Positions 37,045 to 50,115 of a stretch of 64,000 bases of DNA are shown here, one piece after another. Source of the DNA: Chinchilla lanigera (taxonomy: Eukaryota; Chordata; Mammalia; Rodentia; Chinchillidae); NCBI RefSeq assembly GCF_000276665.1, contig NW_004955470.1, forward strand, positions 1,619,533 through 1,683,532, given 5' to 3'. The stretch's first letter is position 1; the number at the start of each line of letters is the position of its first letter. Below the pieces are notes generated by a model. The model did not search any database, had not been told where the DNA came from, and saw nothing but the letters and a program-made list of their open reading frames with translations. A program made the position numbers and the translations under genes.

Positions 37045-37160
37045 CTTGTAACAGTGCGCGACTGTTATCCCAGCGCTCAGAAAGCCGAGGCAAGAGGATT
37101 GCTGGAGTTTGAGTTCAAGGTCAGCCTGAACTAAGCATAACCTTGGCTCAAAAAATAAAG
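37045..37160 (+). mobile_element. B1 SINE, diverged
   Basis: 'ttatcccagcgctcagaaag' and 'gttcaaggtcagcctgaact' with an A-rich end. Confidence 0.8.
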
Positions 37161-40100
37161 TTCCTAGTGATACACCGCATAAGGTATTCATATTTTTCTC
37201 TAATATGTACCATTTCAATGAAATAAAATCACACCATGGAGTTACGCAACTTGCTCTGTTCTTTTAACAGTGTCTTAGATGCCTTTGCATGTCATTGCAT
37301 GTAGATTTCCCCAATTGTCTTCTTTTGTATCTGTATAATAGACCACAACATGGTGTATGTGGTGGGGTTGTCTGCCTTCATGCAAGTAGGTTATCTGGAT
37401 CATAAGCTATGTGAAAGTTTGCATTTTATATGATATTATGCCAAGTTAGACGCCTACCCAGTATGAAAGAGAAAGTGCCAAGTTCAAGGCTGGAGGATAT
37501 TTTTAGATCTCCATAGCATATGTGGCCGTTGGTTTAATGGCCCACCCACATCTTTACCCAAATCAACACCTCTCTTTCATATCTTTTTAAATCTCAGATT
37601 GAAATCTTGTGACTCCCATCCTCAGCAATGCAGCTTCTTCTTTGCCATCCCCTCTTGCTCTTGGTATCCCTATGCCCTGGCTGTCTCCATGTGGCCTGGG
37701 TTCTCTTTCCTCCCTCTGTGCCCCCCTTCCTGGCCTCCACTCTCCTAAACAGCCTCCCAGGAGCGCCTGATGAGCGCCTCCTTTCCCCAGTGTGGGGGTA
37801 TAAGTTTGCTTTTCCAGTGAGGTCATCCAGGCCGGCACCTCTTGCTTGTTGATGTTTCCGCCTCCACGAGCCTGCTATTGGCACAGTGGTTGTCATGGGG
37901 TCAGTCTGGGTAACAAAACCTCAGAGAGACACAGCTTTGCTGCTAGGAACTTGCAGTCTGCAGCACTGTCTCCATCAGTGGCTGCCCCTGGAGCTTGCAG
38001 CCAAAGGCACCGAGCATTAAACCAGTCCTTACCCTCACCTCCCCGTGGTTACCCACTTTCACTTACTGTCCTGCTGGGGGCGCCTAACACAGGGACTGCT
38101 CACAACACATCCCTAATGTTCACAACCGGATGGCTGGTTTCTAGCTGAGGCCCCAGGGTGAAGAAAAGATAGAGGAGTAGGTGGCAGACAAGGAATCATA
38201 GCTAGAGCTCAAGATCCTGGATGGCCTGACGCCTCCAGCTGCCTGACTCCGCTCTGCTGCCCGCCAAGAGGAATGATGAGACCACGCAGCTGGCAGACCC
38301 AGAATAAGATTGAGGGATAAGGGAGTGCAGCCTATTGTGAAATCCAAGATTAGCACCTCCATCTACCTTCTCTGCTGCTTCTGGCTTCTTTCTCCCTCCC
38401 TGTCTTTGTCCTCACCAGGAGGACAAAGGACTTTGTGTCTATAGGACTTCTCTCTCGTTATCTCCTATTCACCTCTTACCATCCACGAGGCTACTCTTGA
38501 TCCGGCTGTTATTCTGTCTCCCACAGGCTCCCTGAGATAGTGGTCTGTGTAGCCACTGCTTCCCTGCCTCTCCACCCACTGCATCCCCACCCCTGTCACC
38601 TCCGAACTCCAAATGCCCCAGCCTTCTCAGCTCCCCCTTGTTCTAAATACCCTGCGATTGGTCATGCGGATGGAGCTCATTTCAACGCCGTCTCCATGGA
38701 TGCCTGTGTGTTCTCTGCCTCTCCGTTCCATGGCAGTCTCCTTCCCGCCTTCTGCCTGCCCCCGTCCCTCATATCGCTCTCCCAGATGCTCCCTTGGGAA
38801 TCTGACCTAACCCATCGCTGCACCCAAATCACCACCTCCAAGCACAAGTGCCTACCGGGCCTCCATCACTGGAGCAGCCACCCTCACGTGACCCTGTTTC
38901 TGCAGCCAAAGCTGCACCTCTCCTAGGTCCTCTGGAGCTTAGTGTCCTTTGAGTCTTCCAACTGCCACACTGTGGGAGTCTCTGCATCCTCTGAGATTTC
39001 TCCCACATCGCTGCCTCTTTGGCTTCCACCCCTGCCGTCTCTCCTGGATGATTTGGATTCTGGGTGGCCCAGTCTTCTGATTCATCCCCACATGTCCTTC
39101 CTATTACTCCCTTATGCAAGCACATCAGTGAGAGGTCCCCGCCGCCTGTGGCACAAGGCCCAGGCGCACAAACCTCCTCCAGAGGTTCCTTCGTGTCCTT
39201 CCCCACCGTGGAAATCCCTCCCTCTTGGACCCCTCCCACATTCGCTTCCTGCCAGGCCTAGTTTGCACCTCAGTTCCCTGATTCCCTTTATCATGACCCC
39301 GGTGGGATTGCTCTTATTCAGTGTTCAAAACCCTGATGGCTCCCCCCTCCCCTGGCCCCGCATGGGAATCTGTCATTGTCAGGTGTCTTCTTCCCTGTGT
39401 TTGTTTCACTTTCCCAGCAGACCCCTGAGGTGCGTTGCTACATGCCCTGCTAGGATGGGGTTGCCCTGCAAATTCTCAAGACTGAGGGCAAGATTAGGAA
39501 GGCCAGTGCACGAGGCATGAAGGCAGGCGTAACATGATAGATCATGGAAGGGCCCGGACTGGCCAAACCAAACCCATCTGCAGGTAGAAGGGACCCATGT
39601 GCCATTATTTTGAGGTCCTCAGCCAGGTGCCTTGGCCATGGCTGTTCCCTAAATACTTCTTTTTTCTTGCTGGGTCCCCAAAAGCAGCAATCAGGCCCTC
39701 TGCATCTGGATGCAGGGTGACCTGCTTTCCGTGGCCTGCAGTAGAAGCAGCTGTGGCCGTCAGCAGGCTCAGAGGTGTCGGCTCTTCTTCTCACCCAGCC
39801 GGCTGTGCCACACCTGCTGTCAGGTGCCGCCACGTGCTCGGGCTTCCTGTGAGGTGGAGCAGTCTGGCTTTCTCACTCGCATACTGAAGAAAGACTGGGC
39901 CGGCCCCTCCTGCGCTCATGACCCACGCGGGGCCAGCCTGAGTTCGCCCGGGGGGGGCGGGGGGGGGCCTCTGTATCCAGCATCTGGATCACCAGAACTG
40001 TTTGCTAAGTGCCTTTGACACCCTGACTTGGGTAACAGAAAGACGCAGGGCTGCTGTGGGCTGTAGGGACCAGGGAGGAGACCGAAGGACAAAAGGAGAA

Positions 40101-40174
40101 AGGCAGAGAAAGCACAGAGCACAGTCCAAGGGGAAAACATACAGAGCGTATGGAAGCCAGGCCCCTAGGTTTGT

Positions 40175-40259
40175 TTGTTTTCCAGTACCGGGAATTGAAC
40201 TCACGACCTCGCACTTGCCAGGCAGGCGCTGTGCTGCTGAGCTAAATCCCCAGCCCCTA
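40175..40259 (-). mobile_element. ID SINE
   Basis: Complete; AGGCCCCTAGGTTTGT before and AGGCCCCTGGGTTTGT after. Confidence 0.95.
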
Positions 40260-40435
40260 AGGCCCCTGGGTTTGTCTTCTGTGTCAGGTGTTCCCACTAC
40301 TGCCCTGGCCTTCAGGGTCTAGCCATCACCCTGTTCGCTGTCAGCTGTTTCCCATCCTCCGGCCTCAATCCAAGCAAGCCAGTCAACACAGGTGGCCGGG
40401 CCAGTCTGCTGAACCACTGTTTCCAAAAGCCTTTC

Positions 40436-40650
40436 CCGGCTGGGCAAGGCTCTGCGGGCCTGTCATCCCTGCACTCTTAAGTGGCTGAGGCAGGAGAAAC
40501 ACAAGTTCAAGCCTGGGCAGCTTAGCAATTGTGAAACCATGTCTCAAAAAAAAAAGAAAAAATTTTTTTCTTTTTTTTTAAACAGGGCTAGGGGACTTAA
40601 CTCAGTGCAAAGTCCCTAGGTTCAATTCCCAGTACCATCAACACCAGCAC
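40436..40650 (+). mobile_element. B4 (ID_B1) composite SINE
   Basis: B1-like 'ggctgggcaaggctctgcgg', an A/T-rich linker, then ID half 'gggctaggggacttaactca' and 'gttcaattcccagtacc'. Confidence 0.85.
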
Positions 40651-41338
40651 AGAAAAAAATCTTTCCCTACCACCAGACCAGTGCTGTGGAATAGGCTCCA
40701 GACGGTTCTGTCTGGGGCTTCCCGGGGCGGGGCCCACCTCTGTCTGCCAGCCTTGCTTTCCACCCCACATGGGGAAAAATGTACTCTGCCCTGTCTGGCT
40801 TCTCCGTAACCACCGCCTCCCTCTGTGCACCCAAGCAGATGGCCTTGCATGGCTGCCTTAGAAAGTCAACTTCCTCAGGAAAATTAGCTGCTGCCAGCAT
40901 AACCCCTCCTTCCCTCCTCACAAGCAGCCCGGGAAGCAGTGGAGAGACCCAAATTCTGCAGGTGAGGAGAAATGGGGGCTCAGAGGAAGTTGGTTTCCTC
41001 GAAAGCCTACAGAGAGCTGGGCCCCTTCTCCTCCACAGGGCCAGGGCCTCCTGCTTCCCTCGGTAGGTGAAAACTGCACACACCAGGGGGTATGGGCCAG
41101 GTCCTACTTTCTGTGTTTGGCAAACAAGGCACACAATGGTGTCTCAGTCTGTGCCGGCCACTCTAACAGGAGACCATAGGCTCAGAGGCCTGTGTGCAAC
41201 AGAACCGTATTGTTCACAGGTTCTGGAATTTGGAAAGCACGAGATCAAGGTATTCACAGGTTTATGTCTAGTGAGGGTCAGTTTCCTAGTTCGTAGATGT
41301 CTGTCTTGTGTCTGTGTGGCAGAAGGAGCAAAGCAGAG

Positions 41339-41394
41339 CTCTCTCTCTGTCTCTGTCTCTCTCTCTGTCTGTCTCTCTCTCTCTCTCTCTCTCA
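41339..41394 (+). repeat. (CT)n microsatellite with CTGT interruptions
   Basis: Pure pyrimidine except for G, next to an old antisense ID fragment (41395-41442, 'aactgaacccagggccttt'). Confidence 0.95.
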
Positions 41395-41465
41395 TGGCAA
41401 ACTGAACCCAGGGCCTTTGCACTAAGCGACATCTTGAGCCCTTTTGGTTTTGTTTTGTTTTGTTT

Positions 41466-41588
41466 GTTTTTCATTGTAGGACAGGGTCTTGCTAAGTTGG
41501 GAACTCGTCTTAGGCTGGAACTTGCAATCCTCCCGCCTCAGTCTCTCAGAGTCCTGGAATTATAGGCATGTACCACCACTCCAGTTTA
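41466..41588 (-). mobile_element. B1-like SINE (antisense)
   Basis: 'gacagggtcttgctaagttg' to 'ataggcatgtaccaccactc'. Confidence 0.8.
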
Positions 41589-41845
41589 GGGGTCTCTTTT
41601 ACTCTTTCATGAAGACATTGATTCCATGCATAAAGGCTCTGCCCCTGGGGCCTAATTATTTCCCAAAATTCCTCATTGTATCTCACGGGGGCTCAGGTTT
41701 CAACATATGAATTCTGAGGCACGCAAACATTCAGTCTATCGCAGCTGGGGTTAAAACTACACCGTGACCAAGCAGCATTCCATAGACAGCTAAGAGAAAA
41801 CTTCATTCATTTTTTGTTTTCATCTATAGGGTTGCTCAAATTCTT

Positions 41846-41984
41846 CTTTCTTTTTTTTTTCTTTTTTGGTCTTTTGAGACAGGGTCTCCCTGTGTAGCCC
41901 AGGCTGGCTTTGAACTTGCTGCAGTCCCCTGTCTCAACTTCCTGTGTGCTGGAATTACAGGTGTTTGCCACCACACCCAGCTCA
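41846..41984 (-). mobile_element. B1 SINE (antisense)
   Basis: 'ttgagacagggtctccctgt' to 'gccaccacacccagctc', one central segment only. Confidence 0.92.
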
Positions 41985-42186
41985 AATTCATTTTAAAAGT
42001 TAAACTTCTGCCCGTTTGGCAAACAATAGCACAGTGGTACCCTCCTAGTATGCGTTTGATATGGTTGAAGGAACAAGGACACGGGCACGGGAGGCCCAAA
42101 GGCCGGCAGAACCTGGCTGGAACGTGTCCATCAGGGTTCTCCCCAGCCTGGCAAGCCCCTACAGAACTTGGCTCTCGATGGTTGTT

Positions 42187-42286
42187 TTTTTTTTTTTTTT
42201 GATTTTTCTCCGGCACCGGGAACCGAACTCACGACCTTGCGCTTGCCAGGCAGGCGCTTTTGCCGCTGAGCTAAATCCCCAGCCCC
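42187..42286 (-). mobile_element. ID SINE
   Basis: Young copy with T-run tail; ATGGTTGTT duplicated (42178-42186 and 42288-42296). Confidence 0.95.
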
Positions 42287-43054
42287 AATGGTTGTTATTT
42301 CTTTCTTCATGGAAACTGTGTAGTTACTGCTTTCAGGGGACAAACAGAATGATGACTTGACGATTTATGTGCAATATATGTTTCCTGAGCTATGGCATTT
42401 CTGACAGTGACAATAAAAGCTTTATGCTTGGAATACTTCTACGTGGGACGGGACATGGGGACACAGCCCTGTCTTCCTCCCCTACCTTGTATTCTACTCG
42501 CCATATGCTCAAGGTCAGGCACAGCCAGAGAGAAAAGGCGGGGTCTCGAGGGCTAGCTGGCCGGGGTCACACTTGACTTGGTCATCACTGGCCATTCCTT
42601 CTTCCTTTTGAGTGGCCGTTCAGTTCTCCTGCAACCCCAGCTCCAAGAGTCTACTTCTGTGTGCCAAAAGTCACTTCTGCAGCCCACATCTCTTCCTTAC
42701 TTTCTTAAACTGTGAGGTTTCTGTACAAAATGAAGGGAAAACTGGGTCTTGTAAATCGCGGTCAAGTCCAGTCACCGCTTCCTGGCCCTGGACAGCTCCT
42801 GCCACCCAGTTCCAAAGTGGCCTGGCCTGGCTCAACTTTCCCTGCAGCAGCTCCGCATGCCACCATAGTGCAGCATTCGGCACCAACGTGGTGGTCTGCT
42901 TTCCCAGTCCGGCTCCCTTCAGGCACTCAGAAGTGCGACCAACCACCTAAAAGAGAATTGCATTACACTCCACGGTGCTACAGCAGCCGTAGCGGTCCAC
43001 ACAAAGTATGTGAGGTCTGACCACAAAATACAGTGAATGTTTAAAAAAATTTTA

Positions 43055-43526
43055 ATGTATTTCAGTAAAAGACACATTGCCATTAATCCCCCTCCCCCTC
43101 ATTTCAAACACACTTATCCCATCATTCTTGCAACTCTCTGAAGCAGTTCTGGAAGTCCTCTTTTCTGAGTGTCTCTAGTTGTGCTGTCATCACTGCCTCA
43201 GTGTCCTGAATTGGTTCAAAAATGTTCATTTACCTTTCATGCTCATTTTCACTGTGTGTGAGAGCCAGAAGTTGCACAGTGCCAGATGCAGTAGGTAAGG
43301 TAGATGAAGACCCAGCATTATGTTTTTACAAACCTGTCTTTCCTTTGGATGGCATTCAGCAGCAGCATTCGTCATATATTTTTTCACATCTGGTACAGAC
43401 ACTCAGGAAAGAGGACTTCCAGAACTGCTTCAGATAGCAGCAAGAACAATGGGATAAGTGTGTTCAAAGCAGGAAGATGTACTCTGAGGGAGATTCATGG
43501 CAATGTGTCTTTTACTGTAATACACT
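43055..43526. mobile_element. Mariner-type DNA transposon relic, head-to-head
   Basis: Both arms carry a decayed C-terminal transposase end pointing outward. The minus strand (about 43260-43062) and the plus strand (about 43385-43517) both read KEDFQNCFR followed by a WDKCV block, with stops. The arms (43061-43174 and 43397-43517) are inverted and similar, separated by about 220 bp. This block order fits Tc1/mariner elements. Not functional. Confidence 0.65.
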
Positions 43527-43677
43527 TTTTTTTTTTTGAGATAGTATCACACTATGTAGTTTAGGCTGGCCTTGAACTCACTATATAACCCAGGCTGGCC
43601 TTGAACCCATGGCTATCCTCCTGCCTCAGCCTCACGAGTGCTGAGATTACAGGCATGAGCCATCATGCCCAGCTCTA
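43527..43677 (-). mobile_element. B1 SINE inserted at the mariner relic's edge
   Basis: Antisense B1 with duplicated 'aggctggccttgaac' segment. Target duplication TAATACACTTTT at 43518-43529 and 43678-43689; the left copy shares its T-run with the B1 tail. Confidence 0.95.
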
Positions 43678-44132
43678 TAATACACTTTTCAAAATATAAA
43701 CATTCATTATATATTATGACCACACCTTGTAGCTTGGGTGGCAGGCAGAGTATGGGGATTCTTTGTGGAGAAGGGATGGGTGTGTTAAAGGAGCAAAGAT
43801 ATAAGGCACTGAACAGGAAAGCTGCAAAGGGCAGGCCAAGGGCGTGGAGTCCACCTCCACTGTCAGTGAAGCCCTGCCAGGGCCTCTGCCTCCTAATGGG
43901 GCCAGATTCTCATGGTCCGTGAAGCAGAGCTGACCAGAGGCCTCATTTGCTTACAGCTTAGTCCTAATCTGATCTGGTTTGGGAGCAAAGCTCTTCTCAC
44001 TTTAGCAATTACAGCTTCTCCCTACACTTTAGGACCATGGCTTTCTACGAACAAGTCCCAGCAAACCCTTTAAAAAAGAAAAAAGACAAAATAGCAGGGT
44101 GCCTCCAACAGAGTATTAATTTACAGAACTTT

Positions 44133-44163
44133 TGTGTGTGTGTGTGTGTGTGTGTGTCTGTGT
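44133..44163 (+). repeat. (TG)n microsatellite
   Basis: About 13 uninterrupted TG units followed by TCTGTG. Confidence 0.95.
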
Positions 44164-47100
44164 AAACTGCGCGATTGTGTAAAATGCATTTCTTACTGTG
44201 GGTTAAGGTTAAAAACGTTTAAGAAACATAGCTTCAGAGGAAGACAGCCACTCCTCAAATAGTAAACAAATACCCGCAGAAACAATCTTGTCCGAGGGTA
44301 AAGAAAAGAGCCAGGCTTGATTTCTCACTGGGGAGTGAAAAGGCAGACATACCAGCGGGACAGGACACGGCAACCACTCTGTCAGAGGGGTGACAGGAGG
44401 AGCCATCACCTTCTTTGGGCCCCAGTGGCCCAGGGGTCCGGGCACTGGCTAGGGAGAAGGTGGGGAACATGTTCCTGATGGGGACGGATGTGCAGCAACA
44501 GTGCCCTGGCGTGGCTGGCCCAGACCAAAGGGCTGCTCACCGAGCATGGGTGCAGGGGTAAAAGGACAGATATGGATGAGAGGAACGAGAGGGACCAGGT
44601 GTTGGCTTTCTCCTCTGGGAGACAGGGGCTTATTTTTGTGTGGTTCAAAGGGAAATAACAACGGAGGGCAGCAATGTGAAGGCCAGATGTTGCTTTTGTC
44701 CCCAGTTAAGGTATTTTTCAGGTTTCTGTCAACGTTCAGTCCTGATTAAAACAGGATACAGTGAACCACGGTCTGCTAGGAATAATCTGCGATATTTTGC
44801 TTTTCTTCTTATTCCCATTTCGCTGTCCAGCTAGACCAAGTGCTGGTGTCTGGCCCCCGCATCCTTTGCCACACAAAGCGTTCTTACTGTGTCTTCTCAT
44901 TGCTTTCATTATCCCCACTGAGACCGAACCCCTTCTGCTGGGGAGGGGACAAGAACACAGAGACGTGTTCTCCTCTAGCACCTCTGCTTGCACACCTAGG
45001 GCTGCCAACAAGCTGATGGCACAAAGACCCAGCTCGGCAAACAGTGAGTAGTTTTACTTCCTGCTTGTGGCTCTCAGCTTAGCCAATAGGCAGGAAAGAG
45101 AAAAGCAAAACTACCCAAAAGAGCTTGCATTTTATTTCCCCCTTATGCAAACTCTTTTTTTAAAGATGTAAATCCAGAATACAGTACCTGCCTTTTCCTG
45201 AGTAATCTGTTTGAGCCAGTCATTGGAAAGGGAATAGGCAAATACGGAACATCAGTGTGGAGCTGTCAGAGGACTCCAGTTTGGAGACTTGGATCCCCCA
45301 GCTTCCCCCGCATCCCTAGCATGGACAGCTTCCTCTCATGACATTCACCTTGACTACCAGAGCCCTTCTGTGTTATCCGTTGCTACGCAATGGCTGGTCC
45401 CCTTCACACCATCTCTCTCTCCCTTCTTGCAGTGGGTGCTACTGTCTGGAATTCCCTTGCCTCTTTTCTGTACCTATCTGAATCCTACAGGTAAGACTGA
45501 CTTCAAACCCGATATCTCCTCTAAAGCCAACCCACAAGAAGTACTCAGAATTCCCAAAATCGTTATGGTCATTAAATCCTTATGGATGAAAAAGGAATCA
45601 TTCATCTCCTTGTGTAACCTCATCATGTTAAATGTTTATCACAGAGATCATAGATTCTGGGATCCGGGGACACTAACTTGTCCTTCTGTGCCTGACCCAG
45701 AGCTGATAGTAAGATTTTCAGAACTGAGATCTAATATCAATCTGATGCAAAACTGGGTTTCAAGGCCTTGAGACCTATGGCACTCTTTAACCTCACCAAC
45801 ATGAGACTTCCCGTCTTGTAAAACTAGGTCAGTCATAGTACAACCATTTAGAGTTATCACAAAAGTTAAATGAAGCTGTCGGAAAATGTTTAACATAGGA
45901 AGGGTTTGGTTTTTCCTATAAAGTGGTAAGGTAGAAGTCAGAAGGCATTCTTTTTACTTGCTTATTCTATTTTGATTCAATTTTAAAGTTTTGCCTGTCC
46001 TTGTGAATTTTATTTTGTTTTTATTTACTTTTGAGCTATGAAGTATTAAAATAGTTCCAAAAGTGATGTCAGAATTAAAAAATGTATTCAGAGAAGTCCC
46101 ATTCCCCCTTTATTCTTTCCATCCTCTTCCTACCCTGCCCTACCGGTAGAGAATCTGATTAGTTTTTTTTTTGTTTTTCTTGAGCAAATAAGTACATGTT
46201 TTTATTTCTTCCTCTCAGAAGTATTCTTGAGACAATGTTCTTTTGAGACCAGTTTTTCAGGAATGGTCTTCTACGGCATGGGCTGCTCAGGAGACGTATG
46301 ACAGAAGACAGCCCCATGACAAAGAAAGCAGCTATGTGTTAATCCTCACACACATCAGTCATGGTATGAATGAGGTAACCCACACAGGGCTAACTGTACC
46401 ACACATACACAACCTCGGCTCCCTTTGCCTGATTGATAATGGGGCTACATGCCAGTTCTTGCTATTCATGAGGCTGGGGCTCAAGTTTCATGCCCTAATG
46501 AAGCATCCCCACAAGTTCACCCTGGCCTGCTGCTTCTCCTGGAGGTGAGCACACAATACCAGTACAGCCTGGACTGCCAAGCCAACATAAGCTTGTGTCA
46601 CATCTCTGCGACCTTCACACCGCGCAGAAAAACAGTACGTCATGCACCTAGTCTGTGTTTCCTTATGAGGTAAGAAGTTGTGATGGAAAGACTTCTAGAT
46701 TCTTTTCCATAAGACCTTAACTGAAGCAGGAGAAACGCTGAGGAATAAATGTTCCCAGCAATGGGGAGTCGGGTGGAGGAAGTGGAGCGCCGCCGCTGGA
46801 AGAATTCATTGGAAAAAGCAGTAGGAGGGGAAGGTTCTGTGCTGCAGTCACGCTGTCCACAAGTCTCCACAGAGGCTGTGACTCACTGTTAAGGAAAAGG
46901 AGTGCCCTGTATCCTGGGGAGGCTGCTTTCTCCAAACAGGAGGTGTGTGGCCGAGGAAGGAAATGAAGCAATCTAAGTCTAATCAGCAGCCCCTGGGCAG
47001 GCAGATCTAGACGTCCAAGCCATGCCCAACCATTGCTATTTCATGTTTACCCTGTATCTCCAAGGTACAAATAAATCTAAAGGGCCTGGATTCTGGGGAG

Positions 47101-48689
47101 AAAAAGCATCTCGCCCTATTTCAGCAGGTAGCTTCCTCTCTCTCCACCTTAGTTTTCTCATCTATAAGATGAAGGGGGAACTGGACACGGGGAAACTGCC
47201 AGTCAATGTAGCTAAGCTATGGCTGTGTTTCCTTTTACTCAGAAAACAGTTGACCTGAGGTGCTTTTGCACAATGCTAATCTCTCCGATTCAGAATAGCT
47301 GCTACCGTTTCCACCATCTTACCCTTAGTCAGCTTCACAAATTCAGGCTCCCTGCCTGCCTTTGAAGTTATTTGACGTGGGAACACTTGGACTAGCAGCA
47401 ACCTAGTCCCTTCTAGTTCTGGGGCTCTAGGAGTTTGTGCTGCAGAAAAACAGATTCTGAACAGGGAGTGGAAGCAGGGCCCGCAGCCTGCACTGGGATG
47501 AGAAGGAAATGGTTCTTGGTCCCAGGATCGTAGAGAGGGGGAGTGTGGCAGGGTGCCAGGGCTGAGCATCTGCCAGGCAGGACTGACACAGCTTAGGGAG
47601 AACTCAGAGCAGCCTTTTTAACAGACTCCTGGTGCATCCTGCTTCTCTTGTGCTACTGCCGCCAGCAAATGGGCACTGTGCCCAACCTTCAGAGGGCACT
47701 GAGGGGGCTAGGTACCCATCTGCCCTGTTGCCCAGGCAGGTGGCTGCGGAAATGGGCTCACGCTCAGGCTGTCCTCTTCTCAGAAAGCACAGATGCTTCA
47801 GCGGGGTCAGAGAGGCCAGAAAAATCAAGAGAGGAGTAAGATCCTTCTCCCGGTGGTGACAGAGCGTAGGTACGGGCTGCTCCCCTGCCACCTTCGAAGG
47901 CAGGCTGTGGGCTCTCCTTGTGGAGAAAACAGTCTTAGGTCACTTATGTCTTCTGCATTTAATCAAAATACTTTACCTGACATAGTAACCTGTGCTTGCT
48001 AAATATGTGTTGTATACACAACCAGGCCAGCAGTTACCTATGCAAGAATGCCTCTCGTCTGTTTAGAAGGGCAACCTTACAGTCATTGTCCTTCTCTCTC
48101 AGCTTCCTCTTTCCAGTGGACCCGATAGCTGCTCATTCCAAGCCCAGGTCCCTCTGCAGCAACTGGTTCTCCAGTTGCTTCCACGGGGGCTCAACTTGGG
48201 CTCCCTCCTCCCGCCTTCCAGCGGCACAACCTTCTTGTTCCTCACCCCAAGTCCTGGTTCCCTTGGAGAGGCTTGCACATCACATGAGATCTGGGTCAGA
48301 GCCTCTGCCTTTTCTCTCATTAAGCATTTTTTTTTTCTGTCTCCCTTTTGGGTACCTGGGATCTCAGTTGACCTTTCATTCATTGGATTTGGAGACTCTC
48401 TCCTTCCTGAAGCAGCCACAGGCCTGTCTCCCACGCTCCCCTTGACTCTTAGCTGTTCCTTGACACATGGTGAGGCATCAAGAAGGGCTAGGAAAAAAAC
48501 CAAAACCAAACAAAAAACCAGAATCAGAAGCTAGTTTCCAGAGAAAACCTTTGGCGCCCCCTAGGGCTAGCCAAGGGTAGGCCCGGGACATAGGGGTGGG
48601 TGGGGGGCACCTCAGCTCCAGTCCCACAGGCCCTATGACAAGGTGCTCAGTCAACACTGAATTTCTTCAGGCCTATGTCTAGTGTTTTC

Positions 48690-48789
48690 TGTTTGTTTTT
48701 TCTTTTGTTTTTCTTCCGGTACCAGGAATCGAATTCATGACCTTGCGCTTGCCAGGCAAGCACTTTGCCACTGAGCTAAATGCCCAGCC
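48690..48789 (-). mobile_element. ID SINE
   Basis: Perfect 18-bp duplication CCTATGTCTAGTGTTTTC on both sides. Confidence 0.95.
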
Positions 48790-48909
48790 CCTATGTCTAG
48801 TGTTTTCATATAGCACCACCAAATCTTTTTTTGTAAAGTTTTTCATTACACCTATTATTCCTCTAATTTATTTTCCTAATCAATAATAGGGATCTACCTT
48901 TTTTTGGTT

Positions 48910-49244
48910 AGTATATTTGTCAGTTTTCTGTCACTGGGACAAAATATCAAACACCTGCAATTTAAAGGAAGAGAGCTTTATTTTGCTCATGGTATCAGTG
49001 GGTTGAGTCCATGGTTATGAGCTGCTCATATGGCAGAATCCATATGGCAGAATCCACATGGTGGATGGGCCCATGGTGAAGGAGGGCTGCTCACATCATG
49101 CCAGTCAGGAAACAGAGAGAAAGGAGAAGCCAGAGACAGAAATATACCCTTCCAAGTCACCCCCCCCCAAATAGTCCATCCCTTCTAACCAGTATACACC
49201 TCCCAATATGAGACTTTTGGGGGACATTTTAGATCTAAACCATT
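48910..49244 (-). mobile_element. MaLR-type solo LTR (ERVL-MaLR)
   Basis: On the plus strand it reads the antisense MaLR order: 'gtcagttttctgtcactggg', 'agagctttattttgctcatg', 'agtcaggaaacagagagaaa' and 'gacattttagatctaaacca'. It includes a small tandem repeat (ATATGGCAGAATCC, near 49028). No internal part. Confidence 0.7.
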
Positions 49245-49255
49245 AGAGTTGGCTA

Positions 49256-49424
49256 GAAGCCGGGCATGGTGGTGCACGCCTGTAATCCCAGCACTCAGGA
49301 GGCTGAGGCAGGAGGATCACTGCAAGTTCAAGGCCAGCCTGGGCTACAAAGTGAGCTCAAGGCCAGCCTGAACTGCACAGTGAGACCCTGTCTCAAAAAG
49401 ACAAAAGCAAAAAACAAAAAAGAG
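49256..49424 (+). mobile_element. B1 SINE with internal duplication
   Basis: Near-consensus B1. Flanked by AGAGTTGGCTAGA; it inserted right beside the LTR. Confidence 0.96.
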
Positions 49425-49659
49425 TTGGCTAGATAAAACTTATAGACAGAAGAAACTCAGTGAGATATAAAAAGTTATCCTGGCTCCCATTCCTCCTGGT
49501 TCCTTTGCCAAAAGTAAGTCTGCTGCCATTTTCTTGTGGATCCTTCTAGAAATAACATTAAGAAGGTACTGACATATGTTATAGCCATGTGATGGGTCAG
49601 TATTTCCTGAGTGCCAACTATGATCCAGGTAGTGTTCTTGCATAAAATATAAAAATCCT

Positions 49660-50115
49660 TGCTCTATCTGGTGGCACACACCTGTAATCCCAGCCTCAGC
49701 AGTTTAGGGCTTTAGCAAGACCCTGTCTCAAAGCAAAGAATAATTCAAAAATATAAAACTCAGACACACAAGCTTAAATATCACATGGTTTCTCTTCTAT
49801 GAGAAAATCCAAAGCATGGTAACTAAAGAACAAAATAAAAGACAATAGGAAACATGCAGATAAATCTTGCAAATGAGGAGACCGGGAGATGGAAGAAAGG
49901 GGAAGCAGGGGAGAGAAGGGGAAGGTGATGTAAAAAGAATTAAGGTGTGTTATGTACATGGACCAACTCCCCACAATGAATGCAGTCATTACATACTGCA
50001 AACATTATGCACCAGTAACAATAAAAATTTCACAAAAGAAAAAGAATGAGCTGGAGGTGTAGCCCAAGGCAAGGGCCCTAGGTTCAATCCTCAGTGCTGC
50101 CAAAAATAAATAAAT
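49660..50115 (+). mobile_element. B4 SINE halves separated by an L1 3' end
   Basis: B1-like half at 49660-49747 and ID-like half at 50048-50113 ('gagctggaggtgtagcccaa', 'ggttcaatcctcagtgctg') flank an L1 3' end (49748-50040), which has a purine tract and then AATAAAAATTTC. Either L1 landed in a B4 or the order is coincidental. Confidence 0.55.

Noticed and set aside
38942..39520. 192-codon frame in pyrimidine-rich sequence
   Set aside because: Composition-driven; Pro/Ser/Leu-rich with overlapping frames on both strands and no known domain.
45289..45771. 160-codon frame
   Set aside because: No family resemblance; looks like old repeat-derived or unique intergenic sequence.
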